Assembly: GCA_024349245.1 (NCBI GenBank)
Contig: JALDNG010000007.1
Coordinates: 1,556,501 to 1,620,500, forward strand
Direction: 5' to 3'
DNA from: Neodontobutis hainanensis
Lineage: Eukaryota; Chordata; Actinopteri; Gobiiformes; Odontobutidae
DNA length: 64,000 bases
The notes beneath the pieces are model-generated. The model did no database searches. It was given only the letters and a program-made list of their open reading frames with translations, and was not told the DNA's origin. Position 1 is the stretch's first letter; each line of letters opens with the position of its first letter. Of this stretch, positions 48,301 to 63,100 are shown one piece after another. Made by a program: the position numbers and the translations under genes.

Positions 48301-51300
48301 AAACAGCCCTGTTTGTCCACAGGAACATTCGGAGAGAGACACACAAACATGAGAGGAATTAGGAAGAAAAAACAAAATCCCCAGACTTTTGTGTCAAGAT
48401 TGGATTCAGCAATATAACCATCGCTAAAATGACTTGAATATTTGGTGGCATACAGCCAAACAAATCTAAGCTTCGGAAATAACAACACCCTGCATTGGCT
48501 GAGCCTGTGCCTTAGGAACAACATCCTGATGAGATCTGTGCTGATTCTCTGCTTATGCTGTATTTAATAAATGCTAAAACAAAACTAACATTTGTATGCT
48601 GTCACACGCACCCTTCTGTAGCGCTAAAACAATCGCAATGTGTTATTACTCAAATCATTTTATGGTTTGTGCAAAAGAGATTTGTCTAAGGCTGGTGGCT
48701 TAACTGCGTAAGCCATTGAAATTATTGATTTAAGTATTTTCTTGCTATGTAGGTGCACAATAGAAAAAAACTTGACTTTTGTTGAGTGGTCACTGTTGAT
48801 GTTGAGGAATTCTGGGAAGGTCTCATTGATAAGAGTCCCAGGGGCCCAAGGGCAGCCGAGGGACATGAATGTAACCTCCCCATACACTGTGAAGTGTACA
48901 GAACCACCAGGTCGACGCCCTTGTACAAGTTAGCAAGCATCTGCCTTGTTTTTTTATCTTTTCTGTCGCCCTGTTTGGAGACGCAAAGAGGTAACCCCAT
49001 TTTGAACACTTCTCTGCTAAAGATGTGTAAAGTTTTTTTGGGCTTTACCAGGGATTTTAGCTACCGCCCCTGTTGATTCCCTTCTGCCTTGCCCTCAGGT
49101 TGTCTTGTTGACCTTGAAAATGTCTCGTAACAGTCAATAGTCCACAGCCACAGAGATAACTTCAATAGATTGACATGCCCTTATTTATTAGCTATTTGAT
49201 TGGTGCCATTTGTCATTTCCAGGGCAGTCTAATGGGGGAAAAAAATTCTGTAAATTAGATGCTTAGGTAATATGTAAGAAAGATTATGCAGAGCCGAATG
49301 AAAAAAACTGAGGCACACAAGGTATAAATATTCTTAAATGGGAATATGAGGCCACAAAAGACAAACAGGGAACTGAAACCAGCACTGGGAACATGGCAAT
49401 TATCCTGATTACTGATGCTTCCAGGCTTCTCTGACCCCAAATCCCTTACAATAACTCTCCTCTTCTATTTTGCTGAAATCTGTCACATTGCATGGGCCCC
49501 ACAGCCAGGCAGGGAGCAACCATGTATAATCCAGCAGAAAACAAATAACCCCGATCAAACACAGCCCATCTTTTAAAGCCTGTGAGTCCAGGCGCCATGG
49601 TGCAGCACTGAGGCCCTCTGAGACGCTGTGGAGACTGTGATTTAGACCCCCTCCACATACCCCTCTGTCCTCCCCTTCAGCGCCAGTCTGTCCTAACCTT
49701 CAGTTTGTTTAAGCACTGCTGAACCCTGTTGGCCCCAGACAGGGGGAGGGTGGGCTTGGATAATGGCATGCCATATGCCATTCTGCCGCTGCAGCTGAGT
49801 GAGCTGCGCATGGATCAGTTCAAGCAAAAATCTATTTGAAATTTAATTCTATTATCCTAATATGGGCTAAGCATCCATTGTCCAAATCAGGAATTATAGA
49901 ATGGTCGCAGGTTTCAGGGCTAAGGTGCACCTCATCAGTGGGAGCTCATTAAAGCATATTTAGGACTAGGGCAAAGATTAAGCTTGTACAATAAAACATG
50001 TCTAAATGCAGTACAAATAAATGCTCAGACTGGCTTTTGTCTCTTCAATTTTCCGGGCAAAACAGATTTGTTTTGATTCCAATCGGAAAACCTTGTTATG
50101 TGTAGAAGGTTTGGATTTCTAGCCTTCGAGTGAATGCATACTCCCGACTGAGTGTCCAGCAGCCAGGCGTCACCCAATCTTTCCATTAGCAGAGAAGCCT
50201 AATGCCTCAGCCCTCCACTGGTGGGAAAGGCCAGACTGCTGCAAGTGTCTCCCCTTCCCTTCAGCATCATGTGATGGGGTTTAATGCATGAATGCAGAAG
50301 CCAAACGGAGGGGATTTAGGGACAGGATGTATCTGCAAATCTGTCAAAATATTTCTACAAGACAGAAATATGCTGGAATCAAACTGTGGCTGGGGTATTA
50401 AGCTTTTGAAACAAATGAAGATTTTGCACTGGAATGTTAAGGAGGCTTACTGTGCAGATCTAAGTAAAAATTATACCTTTTACACTATATTTGTCAACCT
50501 TGATACAAGCATTCATCACATCAGCTCAAAGTTTAAGGCTAATAATTTGCATTCAGAGCGGGGTACCATAAAGAAAACAGATCTATGTTGGACATGATTT
50601 AAAAAAAAAAAAAACTTAATTGTTGTTTCACTAAGGGTTCACTTGTTCCACAATGCCCTTTGTCCAAAATCTTTGGATGGCCAAAATGTAAACAGAAAGA
50701 TTATCACCAACCAAGCTGATTTACTCAGTATATAGGCCTGATGGTCAGAATACAGTACGAGGTCTACACCACACATGAGGCTTTGTTTACTCTAGACTTT
50801 ACAGAACTCCATTTCACACTAACAACTTGAAGACAAACATTTAAAAATGATGACAGACTTCAAAGCCAAGATGTGGCTTCTTAAAATATTCTTAAAGAAA
50901 TTTATTTTACACCTCAAACAAAAAGGATTAGGATTGTGGTACATTGGGAATGTATTGACAACTGTAATTTACATTTTTTGGTGTAAGCTCAGACAAAAAT
51001 GTTAATACAGTCATTAATAATTGCACTTCATAAATCTAGACTGATGCCAGTATTTCCCCAAAACAAAGCTTCAGTCCACCCTTCAGTTTATAAATTTAAT
51101 TTTCCATTAAAATTTGACCGACAAAAGATGCTAATTAAAAACCAAAAGACTGCTGCACTGATCCAATTTTCCCTTTCACTTGAGTCCCGCAAGGCAATAA
51201 AACATTGCAGTAATTTAAGTGCAGTACATTCAAGGAAATCTCACAGTCATAATAAATATTTCACTGCTCTAAATCAAGTTAAGACTAGCACAGGCTAAAT

Positions 51301-51816
51301 GCATCTTAGCCACAGACCGAAATGGACAAGAAAAAGCAATGAGCCATGTCTCCTTTCATCTGACTCAAGAGGACACAACATGATTGTTTTCATTTTGTTT
51401 TGTCAGTAGGATTAGGGGTGAAAAAGAACCCTACAGTAAATATAGACACTTGTTCCTATCTCACCGTCATTGTGTACAAGCTGACAGAAAAGAGATGCAA
51501 CTTTGTAGTTAATGGGGTGCTTAATTTTTATAGTATAGTATATCAAAAGCCTCCACTAAAGAAGGGGTTCCCGTTTGTTCCACACACAAGTTTCAGTCTT
51601 TGCAAAAGAAATGTTGTTATGATACAAAGTAAAAAAACAAAACAAAAAAAAAAGTCTGAGGATTTTGATAAAATAAAAGCTGAAATGCACACAAGCATGC
51701 ACTCCGCCACATACACACATTAACATACAAAGGTTATGTTGATAACCCTCAATCACATTCTTCATTGTAACATTTCATTTTCATGTATTTTTTGCAGGAT
51801 TTTCCTTTTAAATAAG
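45400..51816. other. Intergenic region between trpv4 and fam222a
   Basis: About 6 kb without a recognisable gene. Short open frames on both strands have no family signature. GC-richer, repeat-free patches at about 49440-49870 and 50040-50290 stand out from the AT-rich background and could be conserved non-coding elements. The right end may include the 3' untranslated region of fam222a. Confidence 0.5.
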
Positions 51817-51822
51817 TTTATT
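51817..51822 (-). terminator. Candidate polyadenylation signal of fam222a
   Basis: TTTATT on the + strand reads AATAAA on the - strand, about 870 bases after the fam222a stop codon. Other candidates exist nearby, so the choice is tentative. Confidence 0.3.
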
Positions 51823-52692
51823 GTAGATTCCAGTGTTGGTAAAAGGTAAAAGATCTCCGACCGGTTCTTACAGAACCAAAGCAGCAACTATGCCTCACAC
51901 AAGACACAAGAAACTGCACATCAGCTTGAGGAGAAAACCATTAAATCAAACAAATGTTAAAAATTATAAAATCATTCTTAACACTTTTCCCCATAGCAGC
52001 CAATGCATATAATATACCTACAAATATATAAAACAACAAAAAAATAGGTTCAAGTTTTTCAAGTTTCTTAAATATATCATATCCAAACTACCCAATTTCA
52101 AACATCAAAGTTAACAAGATTCAAGCAGTGCAAGTTTTGTATCAGTTCTATCAGTAATAATAACTAATATTATACTATCCTTTTAATTCAAACTTCTGCT
52201 CCTCGTATATAGGAACTATTTAGCTCTTCTCTTGTATGAGTCATGTATGTGTTGTCATTTTTAAATGCGTATGCACTGTCATAGAGTTTTGGAGTTTGAA
52301 AGCAGCCCTAAACATTGGCCCTTTTAAGACCATTTCAGTGACAACCTACCCAGTAGCTTCATCTTTTCATTTGGAAGGGGGTAAGAGTGCCCTTTGCACT
52401 TCATATTAAGCTATATCAAAAAGTTCAGGCATATTAAATAAAAACATAAATGAAAAAATACCAAAAAAAAAAAAATGTCTTGTTGGCAGACCACACAATG
52501 GTACATCTGGAAATTCCTTTTTTCTCCACCTTAATATTTTGTGTCTCACAGCTTGCCTCAAATCCACCAAACCTAGGATCACACAGCACAACAACTCTGT
52601 TTACTGTTACACACTGTCAAAACAGTGCCACAAACTCTACCCCCAAAAAAAACACGCGTTTACTTTTTGATTCTCTCCCCGTTCCCTCCACT

Positions 52693-54125
52693 CTATCTGT
52701 AAACGGGGAGACGGATGTGTGCATGCTGGTGGTCCAACAGACGTGGCACAGACACAGTCTCATAGCCTTTGCCGAGCATCTGCTCCTTGATACAGGGAGG
52801 GTGGATGTCGTTGATCAGGTATTCCAGGGACTGCAGGCTGCTGCTTAGCACTGATGTGTTGCACAGGGCACTCTTGCTGGGCAGGCTGCAGCACAAAGCG
52901 CCCCCGCTATCCATAGCGGGGTGGTGATGATGGTGGTGGTAGTGGTGGTGATGTGGGTAGCCTAGATCTCTGTGGCTTGTAGCAGGACCCCCTGTTGAGG
53001 TGCCTAAAAGCTCCTGGGGGTTGTAGCAGTCACTGTCTGGTGTCACCAGCACACTGTTCCAAGGAGGGGCAAAGTACTGCCCCACAGAGAAGTTCCCGTG
53101 CATCCCAACGCAGTTCAAAGGGGATGAACTGACTTTGTCAATTCCAGCTCCTCCACTGGCACTTGCTGTCATGTGATACGGCCTGGAGGAAGAGGAGGAC
53201 GTTTGGGTGGCCATAAGTCCTCCCCCTGGAACACATGATTCAGGAGACTTGCTAACAGCACTCCCTCCCCCGCTGCCCCCACTGTACATGCGGAGCACAG
53301 CCTGCTGCTGCTGCTTCTGCCAAAGGATGTAGTCCATACTTTCAGCATAAACCCCATTTTTTATTGCCTCAGTGTTCTGAGCTGGGAGTCCAGGCCCTGT
53401 GTATACCATGTTACCTTGGGGGCCCATACCCACTATGTAACCTCCGCCTGAGGAGCCAGAGGAGCCCCCCATGACTGTGGTGCCTTGTTTGGAGGGGCTA
53501 GGGTTTGATGGTGCAGTGGCAGCCCCCTGGCATGCCTGCTGCATAACCTGTGCCTGGCATTGCTGGTTGATCTGGTAGATGATGCTCTGGATGGAAGGGA
53601 GGTTGGACTGTGGGGGTAGGGCCAGGCTACGGCTCCCTGTTACTGGAATCACCGAGCCGGCTACAGTTACATTAGGGGGAACTGACAGTCCAGGGCATTC
53701 TTGAGGCTTGGAGGGCCCAGGTGGGTAGACCATTTGGCCATGGCCACTGGCTAAAGTGCTACTATTTGGGGGTGGGTATGGGGCAACTGCTATGTGGGCT
53801 GGTGAGAGCTTAGTCCGTCTGCCTTCAGAGTTCTTGAGAACTCCTTTTGAAGAGACAAATGTGGAGGCAGATGATGACGATGAGGAGGACTTGACAATGG
53901 CGAGCAGGCCCTGGTGGCCACCTGTGTGAAGATGTGGGTAGGGGCTGTAACGTTGCCCAGTGGTGTCATATCCATTTACAGTCCGGTTAAGGTGCTTGTG
54001 CTGGGGTACCCTGATGTTAGTGGGGAAGATTTTGATGGACAGAGGGTTATTGGCTGTTTTCTGAGCGTAGGCATCAAGTTCTGCCGCAGTGGGGTAGCGG
54101 GGGGAATGTGTAGGCACCAGCTCAC
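52693..54125 (-). CDS. fam222a: FAM222A (aggregatin), main coding exon; 5' exon not found
   Basis: One large exon begins at an acceptor (TTACAG) at 54126 and encodes the last 476 residues. The conserved N-terminal core is present (RYPTAAELDAYAQK, PLSIKIFPTNIRVPQHKHLN, RTVNGYDTTGQRYSPYPH), as is the highly conserved C-terminus (SLEYLINDIHPPCIKEQMLG, then KGYETVSVPRLLDHQHAHIR and LPVYR), which separates FAM222A from FAM222B. The middle is low-complexity: serine runs, glycine-serine repeats, Gln-rich QKQQQQ and a histidine run near YPHHHHYHHHHHH. Human FAM222A has about 38 residues encoded upstream (starting MLACLQR). I could not find that exon in the following 9.9 kb, so it may lie beyond the window. 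The human protein was linked to amyloid aggregates; its normal role is unclear. Tail to tail with trpv4, as in human. Confidence 0.93.
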
Positions 54126-57100
54126 CTGTAAGACAACAAACAAAATTTGAGTCAAATGGAAGATTGAAATACAAACACCTATTTTAATGCTTCAAAAATA
54201 AAAGTTAGTTCCATCATTAAACTGTAATAATAGTAACTTTGCTGAAATTGAGCTAGTGTGCCATATGTGCAAAACCAGATGTATCAACCCTAAACCATAT
54301 TTAGAGATAGTAAATCGCTTCCATGTAATAAATCATAATTTTCATCTTATTTTAATACCCTCCTGTGTGAGGTTCATCCCTTGACGAATGGATCTTTTGA
54401 AAGCTTGGCACCTTAGGCAGTGTTAAATCAGTGCATTGTGAAATTAATGTGGACTCTCTTTAGCACTGAACTGGGTTAGCCTTGGATATCAAGCAAAGAG
54501 GAATGGGGAGGGGTTAAAAGATAATTCAGAATAACAGTGTCATGACATGCAATAATTCGGGACAGCAGTGAATGTACAATATTGCATAAAGAAAAATACA
54601 AAAGGCAGGTACGGGCAGCTATCAGTTCAAATGAACACGGTTCACACTATAAACCATTTACATCATGAAATACAGGCAAACTCAAGGCAATGAGCAAGTC
54701 CACCAAGGTTTTTGGTTCAGTGAGCCAGGAAGCCAAGGCTTGGCCATTGTGAATTGAGGTGGCAAACAGGAAAATGGCAACTTTCCTGTTTTCCACTATG
54801 TGTCATTGTTTGGGGCTGGGCATAGAGGTGAGGGGCCATGATGAGATTGGATATAAATGACATTATTTAATCAATTTCATGGCTACTTAACTCAGTGTGA
54901 CAAGAAGGGTGGGGGACGGGGAAAATAACTTAATTTACAAGCAATATATCAACTGCCACAGATGACTTTTTAAGCCAAAGTTAACAAAACATACAAAATG
55001 GTCTGCCATAACAGCAAATGTCCTGCAGACCCAAGTCTGCAGGGCTCAACCTGTGGCTAGAACACCACTCCATTTCTTCTGATTGCAAAAACATTTCAGA
55101 GACTTCACAGCCGAGTAGTGACAATTCTCATTTCTTTGTTTCCACACAGATTGTGTGGGGAGTTCATTTCAACAACCCTATGGGTCTCCAACTGTGAAAA
55201 ATGATTAAATCTAGACAATCCATATCATAAAATAAAATGCTAAAATGCTAAAATTTAATTGGGGAGAGAATGCTAATTATACTTTACCAAAAGGTAGTTC
55301 TCATAAACAACATGTATCCTCAGTAAAAGACAAAAGAAAAGTTATTTTTATTTGCCCAAATCCAAAGTGCTAAGTGAATGAGAGAGAGGACCAGGTGGCA
55401 TTCTAATGGCCTGAGACGATGTGCCAGACTGGACTGCCATCCACCTTAGTTTGGGGAAGTGCCCTTCGCTCATGACTACACTGTCATTTGCTTTGATGTT
55501 CTGACTTGCAGGGGAAATGACAGAAGACTTATTTCATTTGCTCAGAAGAAAAAGCATGCTTATTTCAAAGCACATTGCTGGTCCACATGCAAATGAAATG
55601 GCGGTATTTTTTCAGATCTTTTTTACATGAGGGTAAAAAACATCTTTGATCATCACATGGTCTAAATGAGGGAAGATACTTGGCTTTCAGGCATATCAAG
55701 GGCCTGGGCCCTGCTGCATCTCCAAGCCCCCAGCTGCAATATGCCCATCATTCTACCTAATTACTGCCACATGAGGGGGAAAAAACTATAAAAAAAACAG
55801 CCAGGAAATTCATTAAAGGGTGGTTAATTCTATTCCTTCTTACTGACTGAGCCCATATTTTCCATGCCCGAGCTTGCATTTCTTCTGAGAGAGGAGAAAG
55901 CTCTCTCCCTCCGTCTTTTCCCAGCTTGGCTCTTGTTTGTCAATAGGCAGAGCCTTTGGCACACCAACCTGGCATCAAAGGGTTTCACACTTCACAGGCC
56001 ACAGGGATTAGAGGCCTTTCAGGCCTACAAAACCCATCTCAGCTCCACAAAGGTTTCCGGTTATTAAAACCCACAGGCATAAAAGAAGAGGACGAGGGGG
56101 AGGAGACAAATGAGCATCTGGATGTCTCTGATTCCAGCTTCCTCTTTAAAAAGTTCCCTGGTATAAAATTTTAAGTTAAGTTGATTACATTAGATATGGC
56201 CGCACTAGGGCGTAATTTCACTCTCATGTGCTCTCTGTGTGTGCGCCGTCTCCTCTTTGCGGTGCTCAAGAGAAGTAAGCCGATATGGGGGTTAAAGGAA
56301 GTAGATATTTTTGGGGCTGGTGCTCTGAGTTATTGGTTTGGGCAGCAGTAGATCAGTGTTATGAGAAACAGCATATGGATGGTGCTGGCCGATAAACGTC
56401 CTGTGTGGCAGCCCAGTTCTTATATGTGAACTCTTACCTCCTCATAAGGCAGAGGCTTTCTGGCACCAGGGCACGCTTTCCAGTTTGGATGTACACACTG
56501 TACAATCCATGGCAATATTAAATGCACACACAATCTGAATATACAGTTGTGTGTCTCATTTGCCAACAGTGGAGCATGTCGTTATCCTCAGTCTACTCAG
56601 CACTCTCTCATGAAATGTAGGGCAGGGACAACAACAGGTGCCTGTACAGGCGACAGCCTGCAATGCCTCCTGGGCTAAATGCTTCACACTTGCTTCATTT
56701 CAACAAGCGACAGCCTTGTAAGGATTAATTATTTCCCCTGGGGATGAAAGAATATGCTTTTCTCCTTCCTCAGAGTTGGAGGCTAGGTACAATCACATAC
56801 ATAAAACAGCTTATAGTAAATGAACTGAGAAACCTGGAATAGACCCTTGTTTAAAAAGTAAAAGTTAAAAAACTTTAACTATAATGTAAATAAAACAGTC
56901 ACGACTAAACTGCAGAGTAGAGGGCTCAGTCAAACACATGCACTGGATCAGAGATCACGTGCGAGGCAGACAAGATGGCAGGGAGGCAATTAATGGGCTG
57001 ACCTTCGTCCTTAATCACCCAGTGCTTGGCACACAATGCCCATGTGTCAGAGCAGCACATCTCTAAATGCCACCCCTCATTAGCAAGAGGCGCACAGTGA

Positions 57101-60100
57101 GCAAGGCTATCTGTGCAGTGTTCCACTCTCCAGCGGTCAGGCACAGATAGCAACGCTGGGATGGGATAACATGGAACCACAGAGCTGGACTGAGCTGCAC
57201 TAGGCCATGATATGATCTAGAAATCCCATTTCACTTGGAGGATGGGTACTCTCCTTTCTCTCCATTTTTGATTGGCATGAAACTCCCCAAGCGCAACGTC
57301 CTTGGTGCACCCGCCACTGTCACTGTGATTGCATGTGTGCTAGTGTGTCTGCACCCCTGTGTGTCTTTCTGTATGAAGGGGGTAGGGAGGGGGCAATTCT
57401 GAACACTCAATTAACACTCCTTTAATTAGCCAGCAGTACATTTTGAATTCTGATGAACTAATTTTCTTGGTGTGAGGTGGAGGATGGGGGGGATCTAAAG
57501 ATGAGGTCCACTGGGTACAGAACAGCAATAAAGAGGGAACTGGTTAGATTAGACTGTAAAAAATCCATTAAATTTTGCACACTTCTTTCAAGTGAGGGGT
57601 CAAATTGTGTTGATCACAAGAAGCAACGGCAGACAGAGTGTATATGAGAAGAGGGAGTTAGGTGAAGAAGGAAAATGGGGTGGTGGTTGCAAGTTAAGCA
57701 GTCAGAGGCTGAGAATGTAGCTACAAATACAGAAGACCATAAGAACACTTTGCATTTTAATTAGAGTTTTAAATGAATAAGCAGAGCAAAACTCGGAGAA
57801 CAGCCTGACATGCCCTTGCTCTCATTTATTAGTCTACCAAGTGTTCTGAAATTATGAGCAGGTTGGACTTTCTTATTAGCAGAGAAAATGCTCCACCACA
57901 TCAAAAACCAATAGCAGGCTTTGATCCCCTTTGACCATGTGCACAGGCAAGCAGAAGGAAAAAAAACTCCCTCCTTAGATGAAGGGAAAAGACCATTTGG
58001 TTGAACTCCAATTAGATTTTCACAGAACAATGATTGCATAATGAACATTAGCACTGGCCAAACAAACAAGCAATGTCTATGACGATGGTAGGGCAAACAA
58101 CAAGATCAGAGCTTACCAGAAACATGAAAGAAAACATGAGGTCAACTGCAGTCCAAAATCAGCCAGTCCCCCGGGAAACACAGTGGCCGTTAAACATGTG
58201 TTAACTATCAGCAGGCAAAAAGAGCACAACCCACTTACAAATTTTATCACCTGACTAAATAAATAAAGTTTTGAACATTACACTTCCAGCTCTTTGTAAG
58301 CAAAATTTAAAATTATTTTAAATTTTTTAATAATATGATTTATTGGCATCAAATAGCTGTAGGAATTCCTAACAGAGAAAAAGATTTGACCACCAGATGT
58401 ACCAGAGCCTAACTGGGGCAGATTTGAAAGCATTGTTCCAAGACAAGACCCTTGACCAGAGGCCATTGTTAAGCTCTTTGCAGATAGGATCAGGGTCTAT
58501 GACACCCTCTCCTTTTAGCTGACTAAAAAAGGATGGGCAGGCATAGCTAAGCCAGCAGCAACTTCACGTCCTGAACAATACCTGCCTTGTGCTAATGGAG
58601 GTGTCATCTGGCACAGGGCTGATTAGTCAGCGATTACAGCCAGGCCTCAATTGCCGTGACAACTGCTGCAAACACAATGGCTCCTGATAGAGCCAGCTGT
58701 TTGGCCCTCTGCAATTAACCCTGCATCCCACTCGTCTCCGGCAGTGCGCTGCCTCTAATTGACTATTGGGAGCACAAAGCAGGGGCTGTCGTCCAGACCC
58801 CCTGGACGCAGGCCCCGCCCCTCTGCCGAGGTAGAGATGATAATAATAGAGGTATCCCGCAGTTTTGGCTGCCAGTCAATCAAAGTCTCCATGCCCCTCA
58901 GGAGCTTCCTGAGGAGGCATAAGCCACTGATCAACAGGGTAGAGCAGCTTTGCAGGGGGCAGACATGTTGAATATGCCCTCAGCCAGAGTAATAATCAAT
59001 TCAAGTGCATGTGAGGGGAAAGGAAACCCTGCTGCTTGCTTGATATCAAAAAACCCATTTATGGAAGCACTCATCTCCCTCTCTTCTTCTTATGGTTGAT
59101 TTTCTGTGAACAGACGCAGCAAAAAAACAAGGCAATTATTTGTCAGGCATTTATAACTGCAAAGATAAAAATCAAACTTCAGTGATTTGTCAGATAAGTC
59201 TGTATGAATTTGCAGGTGGTTCAGAGAAAAAAATGCCTCTTAGCGTTGTGTTATTAGTAAAGTTAGTACTTCAAAATACAAGGACACACTGCCAGCATGT
59301 CAATAAAATAATACATTTGAATTAATATATATTTTTTTTTTATAAAAGACTAAATAAAATCACCATGAGGCAGTAACATACTGGGCCTTTAACCTGCCAA
59401 CAAGATTCACAAATAGCAAGGAGGATAATGAGATTAATCATGAGAAAGCAATCTGCACACTGATCCTGCACAGCAAAACAGACAGGGCATAACGTCAAAG
59501 ATGGATTTAATCATTAAAGATTTTTTTAAACTTGGACAAAACTCCCATATCTCATTAAATTAGTCCTGTCTAATTTGAGATTGAATCTATTTCCTGCACA
59601 AGCAGATGTAGGAAATACCAAACAGAGAGGCTTTCTCCTGAGGCAGACTGTAGCACAGGGTCATTTAGCTTACCAGTGAACAGTCCATACAACTGCATAC
59701 GAAGACACAGATAAGGTAGAGTAAATGCATGAATGGAGAACAGGGAAAATAGTCTGTTTTACCAGATTACAGAACAAAGTGTTGGTCCTGTAACATTTGA
59801 ATGTGACTTATAATAAAATAATAATTTGATGTATCAAACCCAGTAATTACCCCTGAATTACCAATCTTTTTCTTCATAAAACATGAAATTGTACATGATA
59901 GGACACTGTCATGTTTACATTTTATCATTAGAATTTATCTCTAATGCCAGATGTTACTGAATCAGCCATGAAAATTAATTAGTCGGTTTGATGTGGCAAC
60001 CTTGTGCTCCTTCCAAACAGTCATGGCTTTTATGAGCTGTGGGGCAAATTACTGAGAATTGATTGATCCTGAAGGACTACTCTGTACACATGGCACAGCT

Positions 60101-63100
60101 GACACTGGGATGGCAAACGCAGCTCACACACACTTTTTACTTTTACTCAACCCTTGCACCACACTGCAGCTACCCGTTGAAAATAAGCATTTTTGCCATT
60201 TCTAATGCAATGCTTAAATAAGAACATTTTCTGTCAGGGCACATATTTTGTAATAAATAAATCAATTTTGCCAACTCAGTAATCTTTGCACAAAATACTT
60301 ACACTGCAGTAATAATTTAGATTACCTCATTTACTTTCTACTCAAGTTATTTTTCATTTAAAGTAACTGTACTTACAAGTGAACCAATAACACTGAGTCA
60401 TAAACAAAGGACCAAGTCTTTCCCACCATCTTTGGCTTTTTACAACCTCCCTGCAATGTTTCTGCTCCTCTCTTTCTACATCTCTCTCTCTGTGTCTCCT
60501 CTGTCTCCCTCTCTGAGAAAGTGAGTTTCATTTGAGGTGCTTGCTGGGCGAAATCACCTCAGGGCGAACACTTTATTATCTGTAGTCAAAGCGTCACCAC
60601 AAATACCATTCTACACACACAAGTGTCACTTTCCATTTGTCTGCGCTCTGGCTGCATTAGCAAAGCCCAGCCAGCCCAGAGCCTTGTCTCAAATGCGACT
60701 GGCAGAAGAAAACTAACAGCGTGGGAAAGCATTTGTCCTGCATTCCTGCCCTATAAACACCACTGCCACAATCAGAGCTCATCACAAAATCATCAACCGC
60801 ACAAAACATATAACAATGAAAATAAATAGCACATATCAGTCATCCTTCAATCTTGTGTACAGTGCATGCACAAACTTCTCATTCTCTTGGAATACTATTT
60901 AAGTAAATGACAGATAATCTAACTAATGTCCTGCAGGATAATTAAATTCAGTAGATAGTTTGGGGCCACAGTCATTCCACAAAAGAATACAGGTCAGGAC
61001 CAACCATGTCATGCTTTTGTGGGACAACTGCTCACAAATCAAAACAAAAAACCAGGCAAACTTCCCACTGCACACAGCATTCATAACAACACAACCACTA
61101 AATAACATGTATCCACTAAAAAAGATGCATGTGCAACATATTATATATGAATCTTCATCAATTTTGAAAAATGTGTAGCTAATTTTAGCCTTAGGTTGTG
61201 GGCTGTTTGTGATGAGCCAGCCCTCAGTCCTGCCTGGGCCACCATCATTGTGCATAGAGCATGGTCTAGAAAGCAAAGCTGTATCAGCAAATAACCCGAG
61301 TCAGCACAAGCAGTGGGGTGGTTATGCTTTGCGACTGGCACACTAGCCCATATTGTCATGTGCGATTAGGCCTGTGCTCATGAGCTTGTGAACTCTGAGC
61401 CAGCCCCACCCACTGCTCCCTCCATGTCTATGGCCGCCATCACTACACTTATTTTATCGACCTCAGTGAATGTGATAAGAAGTTGTGCTCAAGACCAAAC
61501 AAAGTAAGTGAGTAAAAATGCAGCAAGTAACACTGGTTTTATTATACATTTGAAGGCTTATTAACTCTGACCTTATCCAAAGAGTGACCAGGGCCAGATA
61601 AAGTCGGACAGATAAAAAAAAAAAAAAAAACAGACGAGAGCCCTCAGCAGAAATACACTGTGAGGCCAGTTACAGGGAACAATGTGGGACTCACAGCCAG
61701 CAAACATAGAGACAACAAGCTAAAATACTGACCTGAAAGATTTATGTCGAGCCTTCTGTGCCCTGGCTTTTAGAGAATATGCTACACTGTGACACATCTT
61801 TTCTCAAAGGGCTACACGTGCAGCCAAGAGCTAGCAGCGTTCAGAGCCATGCACAAACTCAAATGGACATAGAAACAACACAATCACACAGAGTTAGAGA
61901 AGTGGAGACTGGAGGTAGAGATTAGAAGTGCATTCTGAAAAAAGTAAAGGTAAAAAAGGAGAGGGCAAAAAAACATGGAACATAGGGATGAAGCGGCGAG
62001 GCTGCAGGCAATGGACAGGACTGTCAGGCTGGAGGAAGTGCTGGAGCGCAGGCCTGCAGGTAAATGGAGGAAGAAAGACGCCTGCAGGCTGCCTCAGGCA
62101 AGCCTGGGCCCTTCTGTTCTATCATTTAGGAGACAAGTCCTCCACTGATTCTCAATTAATATTTAACACTGCACAGACAACAAGGCACTCTGATGCAGCA
62201 CACATACGAATGAGAGGAGAGCAGAGGAAGGGAGTAAGAGAAAGGCAGGGGAGCCATACATCTGATTGAAGATGGAATCTATAACTCTTAATTAATATTT
62301 GGTCAATCTAACGCAGGAGTGAAGCAAGTGCCACCTTCAAGAAAGGCTAGTTCTAAATTACTTTTGCTGAGCCAAAGTTTAAAAGTGCAATACAGAAGCT
62401 TCAAGGGTTCAAATAACATACATACATAACCCATACATGCATCAGCAACAGCCTAGTGTGCAGAATGATCTGAAATACAGTCAATTAAACATGACATAAT
62501 GCATGTGCGTGCTCATTGGTGCTGGTTCTCGCTTCCTGATTTGCTGCCATAAGTAAACTAATTAACTCTAACGGCAAAGTTGAAAATGAATCTTGTGAAC
62601 ACATGGAAGAGAGGTCTTCAGTGCAGTAATGCCAAAGGTGGCGCACTAGTACAAAAACTGTGGATCTTCCATGCTTCTCCTTTAGGTTTTTATAAACCGC
62701 AGTTATCCAGTTAGAGCAGCAATGCCATATACGTTAAACGGCCAAAACGACCGCTACATCACACCAGACCTGTCAGTGCTGCCACATTATTTGACACACT
62801 GGCAAAGTTTTGCCAGGCTTCGGGTGCAACTGCTTTGCTTGGACCAGTTCACAATGGATTTTTCTGAGTTTGTAAACTCTCCCTGCTGCAACAAAATTTA
62901 TGAAAATATAGGGTTTCCACTATAGTTTGGACATTATACATTTAAAGTCTAGAGGCAGAATAAGGATAAGACTTAAAGCTGGCAGCTAGAGGTCAACAAA
63001 AACATACCCTGGAACAAAATATATAACCCACCATCTGTAAATAATATAGTGATGTTTCTCCTGGTGCTAGTGAATACATTTATGCTACTCATTTACCACA

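Noticed and set aside
48660..49076. Overlapping open frames on both strands
   Set aside because: None has a recognisable domain, start context or splice partner; the GC-richer block alone does not make a gene.
62040..62110. GCAGGCCTGCAGG-type sequence as the missing fam222a 5' exon
   Set aside because: Neither strand encodes the expected MLACLQR-like start with a donor in the needed phase.
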